Assembly (NCBI RefSeq): GCF_001598235.1
Contig: NZ_BCYO01000005.1
Location: 218,041 to 282,040 of the forward strand
DNA length: 64,000 nucleotides
Origin: Polaromonas jejuensis NBRC 106434
GTDB taxonomy: Bacteria; Pseudomonadota; Gammaproteobacteria; Burkholderiales; Burkholderiaceae_C
Reading direction: 5' to 3'
The notes under the pieces are model-generated. The model saw only the letters and a list, made by a program, of their open reading frames with translations, had not been told where the DNA came from and searched no databases. The translations under genes were made by a program, and so were the position numbers. Shown one piece after another: positions 10,958 to 18,260 of the stretch (positions are counted from its first letter, which is position 1; each line of letters opens with the position of its first letter).

Positions 10958-12586
10958 ATGTTAGGTTTGATGCAAAGCCAGCCACTGCTGATCTCATCAC
11001 TGATCGAGTTTGCGGAACGCCATCATGGCGATGCGGAAATTGTCTCGCGCCGCGTGGAAGGCGACCTGCACCGCTATACCTACAAGGACGCCGGCCGGCG
11101 ATCCCGTCAGGTGGCCAAGGCGCTGGACGGCCTGAAACTGGGTTTCAGCGACCGCGTGGCCACGCTGGCGTGGAATGGCTACCGGCACTTCGAGCTTTAC
11201 TACGGCGTGAGCGGCTCGGGCAGGGTCTTGCACACCCTGAACCCGCGCCTGCATCCTGACCAGATTGCCTGGATGGCCAACCACGCCGAAGACCAGGTGT
11301 TGTGTTTTGATTTGAGCTTCTTGCCGCTGGTGCAGGCCGTGCACGGCAAATGCAGCACCATCAAGCACTACATCGCGCTGTGCGATGCCGACAAGCTTCC
11401 CGCAGACTCCGGTATTCCCGACTTGCAGAGCTATGAGAGCTGGATAGGCGCGCAGTCCGACGACTACACCTGGCCCAGTTTTGACGAGAACACGGCTTCC
11501 AGCATGTGCTACACCAGCGGCACCACGGGCAACCCCAAGGCAGCGCTTTACAGCCACCGCTCCAGCACGCTGCACGCTTACGCGGCGGCCCTGCCCGACG
11601 TGATGTGCATGTCGGCGCGCGATGCCATCCTGCCGGTCGTGCCCATGTTTCACGTCAATGCCTGGGGCATTCCCTACTCGGCGGCGCTCACCGGCGCCAA
11701 ACTGGTGTTTCCCGGCCCGGCACTCGATGGCAAGTCGGTGTACGAATTGATCGAGGCCGAAAAAGTCACTTATGCCGCTGGCGTGCCCACGGTGTGGCAG
11801 ATGCTGCTGGCGCACATGAAGCCCGCGGGCCTGAGGTTCTCCACGCTGCGCCGCACGGTTATTGGCGGCTCGGCCTGCCCGCCGGCCATGATCAAGGCCT
11901 TCAACGACGACTATGGCGTGGAGGTGCTGCACGCCTGGGGCATGACGGAAATGAGCCCGCTGGGCACGCTGTGTACCCTCAAAAACAAGCATGACGCATT
12001 GCCCGCCGAGGAGAAAATGAAAATCCGCCTCAAGCAGGGACGGGCCATTTACGGTGTCGACATGAAAATCGTCGACGAGGCTGGCAAGGAACTGCCCTGG
12101 GACGGCAGGACCTTTGGCGATCTTTACGTCAAAGGCCCCTGGGTGGTGCGTGAGTATTTCAAGGGCGAGGGCGGCAATCCGCTGGTGGACGGCTGGTTCC
12201 CGACCGGTGATGTGGCGACCATCGATGCGGATGGCTATATGCAGATTACCGACCGCAGCAAGGACGTGATCAAATCGGGCGGCGAATGGATCAGCTCGAT
12301 TGAAGTGGAAAACATAGCGGTTGCGCACCCGGCCGTGGCCATGGCCGCGTGTATCGGCGTTCCCCACCCCAAGTGGGACGAGCGCCCCATCATTGTGGTG
12401 GTCAAGAAGCCCGGCATGGATGTCACGCGTGACGAACTCATCAAGTTCTACGAAGGCAAGACCGCGAAATGGCAAATCCCGGACGACGTGGTGTTTGTCG
12501 AAGCCATCCCGCTGGGTGCGACCGGCAAGATGCTCAAGACCAAGCTGCGCGAGATGCTGAAGGATTACAAATTGCCGCAGTCATAA
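10958..12586 (+). CDS. Fatty-acid or carboxylate CoA ligase (AlkK/DmdB-like acyl-CoA synthetase)
   Basis: Activates a carboxylic acid to its CoA thioester via an acyl-adenylate. The 542-residue protein shows the ANL-family P-loop SSMCYTSGTTGNPKA (about residues 183-197), the HAWGMTEMSPLG motif, GWFPTGDVATIDADGYMQI, the hinge DRSKDVIKSGG and the catalytic Lys in PLGATGKMLKTKLRE. Overall text is closest to medium-chain ligases of the AlkK type and to methylmercaptopropionate ligases. AAGGAG at about 10945 supports ATG 10958. It is divergent from the Crp/Fnr-type gene. The precise substrate cannot be read from sequence. Confidence 0.88.
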   Translation: MLGLMQSQPLLISSLIEFAERHHGDAEIVSRRVEGDLHRYTYKDAGRRSRQVAKALDGLKLGFSDRVATLAWNGYRHFELYYGVSGSGRVLHTLNPRLHPDQIAWMANHAEDQVLCFDLSFLPLVQAVHGKCSTIKHYIALCDADKLPADSGIPDLQSYESWIGAQSDDYTWPSFDENTASSMCYTSGTTGNPKAALYSHRSSTLHAYAAALPDVMCMSARDAILPVVPMFHVNAWGIPYSAALTGAKLVFPGPALDGKSVYELIEAEKVTYAAGVPTVWQMLLAHMKPAGLRFSTLRRTVIGGSACPPAMIKAFNDDYGVEVLHAWGMTEMSPLGTLCTLKNKHDALPAEEKMKIRLKQGRAIYGVDMKIVDEAGKELPWDGRTFGDLYVKGPWVVREYFKGEGGNPLVDGWFPTGDVATIDADGYMQITDRSKDVIKSGGEWISSIEVENIAVAHPAVAMAACIGVPHPKWDERPIIVVVKKPGMDVTRDELIKFYEGKTAKWQIPDDVVFVEAIPLGATGKMLKTKLREMLKDYKLPQS

Positions 12587-12614
12587 GACAAAGCCCGGGG
12601 AGCCCGGATTCAAC

Positions 12615-12708
12615 CAAGCAGGGGCCGCGGAACCGGCCTTGCCGGGCCGCAGGCGCAGCGCCCCTCGGGGGGGCAGAGAGCTACACGCAGTGAGCGAACG
12701 TGGGGGCT
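12615..12708. repeat. GC-rich interspersed repeat (AAGCAGGGG...GTGGGGG family)
   Basis: Opens with CAAGCAGGGGCCGCGGAACC, contains GGCCTTGCCGGGCCGCAGG and CCCCTCGGGGGGG, and ends with GAACGTGGGGGCT. It sits between the acyl-CoA ligase and the transporter binding-protein gene, leaving about 125 bp for the transporter promoter. Confidence 0.8.
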
Positions 12709-12835
12709 CCAGTTCCGGTCACGTCCGTGACATCAGTAGGGCATTCCCTGACGCAGTGCAACATTTTTTAACCTAACCTTTGCCGGTCCGCTGCTCATTT
12801 CGCTCGCAATTCCATAAATCTTCAGGAGACAAGGG

Positions 12836-14161
12836 ATGACCACCCAGACCTATTTTTACCGCCGGTATTTCGGTGTGGCGGTGGCCGCCTCGGCCCTGCT
12901 GTCCACCGGCATGACGCTGGCCCAGGCGCCTGCCAAAGCGGCGGCCGCAGCGCCCGCCAAGGCCGCCGCCCCGGCGCCGGGTGGCGCTGTCAACCTGAAC
13001 CAGACGGTGAAAATTGCCTGGCTGGACCCTTTGTCGGGCCTGATGGCGGCGGTCGGCACGAACCAGCTCAAGAGCTTTCAGTTTCTGGCCGAGCGTTTCA
13101 GCCAGAAGAACAAGGCGGGTGTGAAGTTCGAGATCATCGGCATCGACAACAAGCTGAGTCCGCAAGAGACGACCAATGCGCTCAAATCCGCGATTGACCA
13201 GGGCGCGCGCTACGTGGTGCAGGGCAATGGCTCCGGTCCGGCGCTGGCCATCATCGACGCGCTGTCCAAGTACAACGAGCGCAACCCCGGCAAGGAAGTC
13301 GTCTACCTCAATTACGCCGCTGTCGACCCGGATCTCACCAACAGCAAATGCGACTACTGGCATTTCCGCCTGGACGCCGACACCTCCATGAAAATGGAAG
13401 CGCTCACCGCCTTCATGAAAGACCAGCCCGAGATCAAAAAGGTCTACCTGATCAACCAGAACTACTCGCACGGGCAGCAGGTTTCAAAGTTTGCCAAACT
13501 GAACCTGGCGGCCAAGCGTCCCGACATCCAGATCGTGGGGGACGACCTGCATCCGCTGGCCCAGGTGCGTGATTTCGCGCCCTATGTCGCCAAGATCAAG
13601 CAGTCTGGCGCAGACTCGGTCATCACGGGCAACTGGGGGTCCGACCTGACGCTGCTGATCAAGGCCGCGAACGAGGCGGGCCTGAACAACGTGAAGTTCT
13701 ACACCTACTACGGCGGTGTCACTGGAACGCCTACCGCATTGGGCGCAGCCTCTGCCGGGCGCGTTTACATGGTGGCCTACAACCATCTCAACCTGGGCGG
13801 CGAGATCCAGCAGCTTCAGGCCGATTACAAGAAGAAATTCAACGACGATTTCTATACCGGCGCGATCTACCATGCCTTCACCATCCTGACCGAAGCCATG
13901 GCGCAGGCCAAAACGACCGAGCCCGCCGCGGTCGCCAAGGCCATGGAAGGCCTGCGCTTCAAGAGCTTTAACGGCGACGTCGAAATGCGCAAGACCGACC
14001 ACCAGCTGCAGCAGGGGCTTTACATCGACAAATGGGAAAAAGCCGGCGGCAAGTATTCCTACGACTCGGAAAATACCGGCTATACCTTTGTCCCGGTCAA
14101 ATACTATGAGCCCTATGTGGCCAGCACGCCGACCTCGTGCCAGATGAAGCGTCCGTCCTGA
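12836..14161 (+). CDS. Branched-chain amino acid-type ABC transporter substrate-binding protein
   Basis: A periplasmic binding protein of 441 residues, first gene of a complete five-gene HAAT importer (12836-18062). The N-terminus has a signal peptide followed by an Ala/Pro-rich spacer. The mature domain shows the type I periplasmic fold: VKIAWLDPLSGLMAAVG, then GIDNKLSPQETTNALKSAID, KKVYLINQNYSHGQQ and the late KTDHQLQQGLYIDKW. AGGAGA precedes ATG 12836. The surrounding CoA ligase and beta-oxidation genes suggest an organic acid as ligand rather than an amino acid (inference). A stem-loop separates it from livH. Confidence 0.9.
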   Translation: MTTQTYFYRRYFGVAVAASALLSTGMTLAQAPAKAAAAAPAKAAAPAPGGAVNLNQTVKIAWLDPLSGLMAAVGTNQLKSFQFLAERFSQKNKAGVKFEIIGIDNKLSPQETTNALKSAIDQGARYVVQGNGSGPALAIIDALSKYNERNPGKEVVYLNYAAVDPDLTNSKCDYWHFRLDADTSMKMEALTAFMKDQPEIKKVYLINQNYSHGQQVSKFAKLNLAAKRPDIQIVGDDLHPLAQVRDFAPYVAKIKQSGADSVITGNWGSDLTLLIKAANEAGLNNVKFYTYYGGVTGTPTALGAASAGRVYMVAYNHLNLGGEIQQLQADYKKKFNDDFYTGAIYHAFTILTEAMAQAKTTEPAAVAKAMEGLRFKSFNGDVEMRKTDHQLQQGLYIDKWEKAGGKYSYDSENTGYTFVPVKYYEPYVASTPTSCQMKRPS

Positions 14162-14190
14162 TGTACTGACAGGCGGCGTACAACAGGCGC

Positions 14191-14219
14191 AAGGCCCGAT
14201 CAGCTCTCGGGCCTTTTTC
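14191..14219 (+). terminator. Intra-operon Rho-independent terminator/attenuator
   Basis: AAGGCCCGA, a short loop, then TCGGGCCTTTTT forms a strong hairpin with a U-tract 30 bp after the binding-protein stop. In such operons partial termination here leaves extra binding-protein mRNA relative to the membrane components. Confidence 0.8.
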
Positions 14220-14254
14220 TTGACCTTTTCCTTTCCAGCTTCAGGCGGTTATTG

Positions 14255-15208
14255 ATGAATTTGGAATTCTTCACCATTTCGATGCTGAACGGCCTCAGCT
14301 ACGGGCTGCTGCTGTTCATGCTCAGCTCCGGGCTGACGCTGATCTTCAGCATGATGGGCGTGCTCAATTTCGCCCATGCGTCGTTCTACATGGTCGGGGC
14401 CTACATCGCCTACAGCACCTCGCAGGTCATCGGCTTCTGGTGGTCGTTGCTGGTCGCCCCCTTGCTGGTGTTTGCCCTGGGCGCGGCCTTCGAGCGCTTT
14501 TGCCTGCGCAGGGTGCACAAGTTTGGCCATGTACCGGAGCTGCTGATCACGTTTGGCCTGTCTTACCTGCTGCTGGAACTGGTGCAACTGGTGTGGGGCC
14601 GCTCGGCCGTGAACTACGTGCTGCCCAGCGGCCTTCAGGGACCGCTGTTCACGGTGTTCGGCACCAATTTCCCCAGGTCTCGAGCCTTCATCATGCTGAT
14701 TTCCGTCGTCATGCTGGTCAGCATCTGGCTGCTGTTGACGCGCACGCGCATAGGGCTGGTGATTCAGGCCGCGCTGACGCACCCGGAAGCAGTTGAATCG
14801 CTGGGCCACAACGTGCCCCGGGTATTCATGCTGGTGTTTGGGGGCGGCGCGGCGCTGGCGGGCCTGGCCGGCGTGATTGGCGGCAATACCTTTGTGACCG
14901 AGCCCGCCATGGCCGGTTCGGTCGGCGCCATTATTTTTGTGGTCGTGGTGGTGGGCGGCATGGGCTCGCTCAGCGGCGCCTTTCTGGCGTCGCTGCTGAT
15001 AGGCCTGATCCAGACCTTTGCCGTGGCCATGGACCAGTCGCTGATCACCCTGCTGGGCCACTTCAGCTATGCCGTGACACCCGAGACCTTCGGCTATCCC
15101 TTGTTCAAACTCACCATTTCGCAGGTGGCGCCCATTTTGCCTTTCCTGTTCCTGGTGCTGATCCTGATCTTCCGGCCCAAGGGCCTTCTTGGCACGCGGG
15201 AAGGTTAA
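14255..15208 (+). CDS. livH: Branched-chain-type ABC transporter permease LivH
   Basis: An inner-membrane permease of 317 residues with about eight helices. The family signatures LNGLSYGLLLFMLSSGLTLIFSMMGVLNFAH at the N-terminus and VVVVGGMGSLSGAFLASLLIG near residue 235 are clear. ATG 14255 is preferred over the adjoining upstream TTG. It follows the attenuator and precedes livM by 9 bp. Confidence 0.92.
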   Translation: MNLEFFTISMLNGLSYGLLLFMLSSGLTLIFSMMGVLNFAHASFYMVGAYIAYSTSQVIGFWWSLLVAPLLVFALGAAFERFCLRRVHKFGHVPELLITFGLSYLLLELVQLVWGRSAVNYVLPSGLQGPLFTVFGTNFPRSRAFIMLISVVMLVSIWLLLTRTRIGLVIQAALTHPEAVESLGHNVPRVFMLVFGGGAALAGLAGVIGGNTFVTEPAMAGSVGAIIFVVVVVGGMGSLSGAFLASLLIGLIQTFAVAMDQSLITLLGHFSYAVTPETFGYPLFKLTISQVAPILPFLFLVLILIFRPKGLLGTREG

Positions 15209-15217
15209 GGCCAGACC

Positions 15218-16510
15218 ATGACGAAGCAGTTTTACGAATTCAAACCCTATAACATCGGCCGCTGGCTGGTCTGGTCGCTCTACGCGCTGCTGCTCATCGT
15301 GGCACCGCTGCTGTTCAAGAGCAGCCTGGCGCTCACCATGCTGTCGCAGGCCGGCTACCTTGTCATCATTTGCCTGAGCTACAACATCCTGCTGGGGCAG
15401 GGCGGCATGCTGAGTTTTGGCCATGCGGTTTACGCCGGGCTGGGCTCCTTCCTGGCCGTTCATGCCATGAACCTGGCCGCTAAGGGCGCGTTTTATATTC
15501 CCTTGCCGCTGATTCCCCTGGTTGGCGGCCTGGCGGGACTTTTTTTTGCTGTCCTGCTGGGCTATGTCACCACCAAGAAGGCCGGCACGACCTTCGGCAT
15601 GATTACCCTGGGCGTGGGCGAGCTGGTATTTGCCATGTCGCTCATGTTCCCGGAGTTTTTTGGCGGCGAGGGCGGCATCACCACCAATCGGGCCTACGGC
15701 AAGCCGGTCTGGGGCATCAACTTCGGGCCGCAGATTCAGGTGTACTACCTGATTGCCGCCTATTGCTTCATCTGCACCGCAGCCATGTTTGCCTTTACCC
15801 GTACCCCCCTGGGCCGCATTTTGAACGCCGTGCGCGACAACCCGGAGCGGGTGGAATTCATTGGCTACAACACCCAGCGCGTGCGCTACTACGCCTTCAT
15901 CATTGCCGGCTTTTTTGCCGGTATCGGCGGTGGCCTGGCGGCCATCAACTCCGAAATCGTCACGGCCGAAGTCGTCAGCGGCGTGCGCTCCGGCAGTTTG
16001 CTGCTGTTCACCTTTCTGGGCGGAGCGACCTTCTTCTTTGGCCCCATCATCGGCGCCGGTCTGCTGGTTCTGGCCTTGATACTGCTGTCGGAACTGACCA
16101 TGGCCTGGCTGCTGTACGTCGGCCTGATCTTCCTGTTCATGGTGATGTATGCGCCTGGCGGCATTGCCAGCCTGATCATGATGAATCTGCGCGTGGCCTC
16201 CTTTGGCAAGTTGAAGGCCCTGTGGGTGGGCTATCTGGCCCTGGCGGCCACCGCGCTGGTGGCCTTGAGCGGTGCCGCCGCCATGGTGGAGATGGTGTAC
16301 CACCTGCAACTCAATGCGGCGCTGGGCCCCGAGCTGGGTTTCATGGGCGTCAGGCTCAATGCCCTGAACTTTAACAGCTGGTTTGGCGCCGGCCTGGTAT
16401 TGCTCACCGGGCTGGGCCTGTTTGAGCTCACGCGCCGGCAATTTTTGGCGCAATGGAGCGCGGTGCAGGGTGAAATTGAAACGGAAATCAAGCGTAGGGA
16501 GCTGCTATGA
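15218..16510 (+). CDS. livM: Branched-chain-type ABC transporter permease LivM
   Basis: The second permease, 430 residues. It has the LivM signature YNILLGQGGMLSFGHAVYAG near residue 58 and GRILNAVRDNPERVEFIGYN in the cytoplasmic coupling region. It is longer than the typical ~330 residues: after the usual end (about residue 320) come further hydrophobic segments and a charged tail ending IETEIKRREL. Its stop overlaps the livG start as ATGA. Confidence 0.92.
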   Translation: MTKQFYEFKPYNIGRWLVWSLYALLLIVAPLLFKSSLALTMLSQAGYLVIICLSYNILLGQGGMLSFGHAVYAGLGSFLAVHAMNLAAKGAFYIPLPLIPLVGGLAGLFFAVLLGYVTTKKAGTTFGMITLGVGELVFAMSLMFPEFFGGEGGITTNRAYGKPVWGINFGPQIQVYYLIAAYCFICTAAMFAFTRTPLGRILNAVRDNPERVEFIGYNTQRVRYYAFIIAGFFAGIGGGLAAINSEIVTAEVVSGVRSGSLLLFTFLGGATFFFGPIIGAGLLVLALILLSELTMAWLLYVGLIFLFMVMYAPGGIASLIMMNLRVASFGKLKALWVGYLALAATALVALSGAAAMVEMVYHLQLNAALGPELGFMGVRLNALNFNSWFGAGLVLLTGLGLFELTRRQFLAQWSAVQGEIETEIKRRELL

Positions 16511-17364
16511 ACTTGAGCGCAGCGATGGGCCGCCCCGAGCCAGCGAACGCCCCCTCGGGGGGCAGCGTAGTACACGAAGTGACAAGCGTGGGGGCTAAAT
16601 ACTCACTTGAACTCAAGGATATCCGGAAAAGCTTTGGCAAGACCGAGATCATTCGCGGCGCCAACCTGGCCGTGCGCGCCGGGGAGCGCGTGGCCATCAT
16701 TGGACCGAACGGCGCCGGCAAGTCCACGCTGTTCAACCTGATCAGCGGCCGCTTTGAGCCCAGCAGCGGCGACGTGCTGCTCAATGGCCAGCGCATCAAC
16801 GGCAAAAAGCCGTTTGAAATCAACCGGCTGGGTTTGTCGCGCAGCTTCCAGATCACCAACATCTTTCCCAAGCTCAGCGTGTTTGAAAACCTGCGCTGCG
16901 GGGTGCTCTGGAGCCTGGGCTACAAGTACACCTTCTTCAGGTTTCTGGCCGACCTCGATGACGCCAACGCGCGGGCTGAAGCGTTGATGGCCATGATCAA
17001 GCTCGACAAAAAGCGCGACGTGCTTGCGATCAACCTGACCTATGCGGAGCAGCGCGCCCTGGAGATCGGCATCACCATTGCCGGTGGCGCCAGCGTGATC
17101 CTGCTGGACGAACCCACGGCCGGCATGAGCCGCTCGGAAACCAGCCGTTTCATCAGCCTGATCAAGGAAGTCACCGTGGGCAAGACCTTGCTGACCGTAG
17201 AACATGACATGGGCGTGGTGTTCGGCCTGGCCGACAAGATCGCGGTGGTGGTTTACGGCGAAATCATTGCTTACGACAGCCCCGAAGCCGTGCGCGCGGA
17301 CCAGCGGGTTCAGGAGGCTTACTTGGGGTCGTCTGTTGCGGACCAGCAGGCAGGAGGGCACTGA
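16507..17364 (+). CDS. livG: ABC transporter ATPase LivG
   Basis: The first ATPase of the importer, 285 residues. It has Walker A GPNGAGKST, a degenerate signature LTYAEQRALEIG, Walker B VILLDEPTAGMS and the switch His in VEHDM. The ATPase domain starts at about residue 33 (SLELKDIRKSFGKTEII). The first ~30 residues are translated from a GC-rich interspersed repeat and have no family counterpart. The ATGA overlap with livM supports ATG 16507 as the coupled start, so the repeat-derived extension is probably made. Confidence 0.93.
   Translation: MNLSAAMGRPEPANAPSGGSVVHEVTSVGAKYSLELKDIRKSFGKTEIIRGANLAVRAGERVAIIGPNGAGKSTLFNLISGRFEPSSGDVLLNGQRINGKKPFEINRLGLSRSFQITNIFPKLSVFENLRCGVLWSLGYKYTFFRFLADLDDANARAEALMAMIKLDKKRDVLAINLTYAEQRALEIGITIAGGASVILLDEPTAGMSRSETSRFISLIKEVTVGKTLLTVEHDMGVVFGLADKIAVVVYGEIIAYDSPEAVRADQRVQEAYLGSSVADQQAGGH
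16513..16596. repeat. GC-rich interspersed repeat captured as the livG N-terminus
   Basis: Contains CGCCCCCTCGGGGGGCAGCG, TACACGAAGTGACAAGCGTG and GGGGGCT, matching the closing half of the repeats at 7831-8029 and 12615-12708. Here it is open in the livG frame and supplies residues ~3-30. Confidence 0.7.
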
Positions 17365-17366
17365 AT

Positions 17367-18062
17367 ATGCTTCAGGTGAAAAACCTCCACGCCTTCTACG
17401 GCAAGAGCCACGTGCTGCATGGCGTCTCGTTTGATGTGCACGCGGGCCAAATTGTGGCCTTGCTGGGCCGCAACGGTTCGGGTCGCTCCACCACCGCCAA
17501 GGCCATCATGGGCCTGGTCGATTGCCAGGGTTCCATCAGCTGGAAAGATACGGAGGTCGTGGGCAAGAAGGCCTACCAGATCGCCCACTTGGGGCTTGGC
17601 TACGTGCCCGAGAACCGCGATATTTTCCCCAAGCTGACCGTGCATCAGAACCTGCTGCTCGGCCAGAAGGGCTCGGGCAAAGGTTCACGCTGGTCCTTCA
17701 AGGACATGTACAACATGTTTCCCCGGCTGCTGGAGCGCCAGCACACCGAAGCCGGGGTGTTATCGGGTGGTGAGCAGCAGATGCTTACCTTGTGCCGCAC
17801 CCTCATGGGCGACCCGGACCTCATCATCATTGACGAACCCACCGAAGGCCTGGCCCCCAAGATCGTGGAACTGGTGGGGCAATACCTGCAGACACTCAAA
17901 GCCAGGGGCATCTCGGTGCTGCTGATTGAGCAGAAACTGACCATTGCGATGGCCATTTCCGACCGGGCGCTGGTGATGGGGCACGGCAGCATTGTGTTTG
18001 ACGGCACGCCCGACAGCCTGCGGGCCGACGCCTACACGCGGAAAGAGTGGCTCGAAGTGTAA
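17367..18062 (+). CDS. livF: ABC transporter ATPase LivF
   Basis: The second ATPase, 231 residues, two bases after the livG stop codon. The signature motif is LSGGEQQML, Walker B is LIIIDEPTEGLAP, and the switch region is LLIEQKLTIA. The Walker A reads GRNGSGRST: the position normally held by the phosphate-contacting lysine is arginine (codon CGC). The rest of the domain looks intact, so this is probably a functional lineage variant rather than decay. Confidence 0.92.
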   Translation: MLQVKNLHAFYGKSHVLHGVSFDVHAGQIVALLGRNGSGRSTTAKAIMGLVDCQGSISWKDTEVVGKKAYQIAHLGLGYVPENRDIFPKLTVHQNLLLGQKGSGKGSRWSFKDMYNMFPRLLERQHTEAGVLSGGEQQMLTLCRTLMGDPDLIIIDEPTEGLAPKIVELVGQYLQTLKARGISVLLIEQKLTIAMAISDRALVMGHGSIVFDGTPDSLRADAYTRKEWLEV

Positions 18063-18074
18063 AAGGCGCCGAGG

Positions 18075-18094
18075 CTTGTCACCGCTGGGACAAG
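18075..18094. promoter_or_regulatory. Palindrome CTTGTC-N8-GACAAG, candidate operator (copy 2)
   Basis: Arms and spacer length are identical to the site at 10757-10776. It lies 166 bp upstream of the beta-oxidation gene start and about 27 bp upstream of a plausible -35 element. Confidence 0.5.
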
Positions 18095-18121
18095 TATGGG
18101 CGAATCGGGGCCGCGAGGCAC

Positions 18122-18149
18122 TTGTGCTGGCGCGACGCCCCCCTACAAT
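18122..18149 (+). promoter_or_regulatory. Putative sigma-70 promoter of the beta-oxidation operon
   Basis: TTGTGC, a 16-bp spacer, then TACAAT (five of six matches to the -10 consensus; three of six for the -35). A weak -35 with an upstream palindrome would suit activator control. Assigned by eye only. Confidence 0.35.
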
Positions 18150-18260
18150 GAGAAAAGAACGGTCGTACTATTTATCCGGTAACGGCAAGCCCGTGCACCC
18201 GGGGCCGAGGCAACTGAAACGTCAAAAACTGAAATTCAATTCAAGGAAAGAGACACCTCA

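Noticed and set aside
14249..16453. A 734-codon antisense frame over livH and livM, rich in Gln and His
   Set aside because: Gln/His bias is the usual reverse complement of Leu/Val-rich membrane protein codons. The forward genes are unambiguous.
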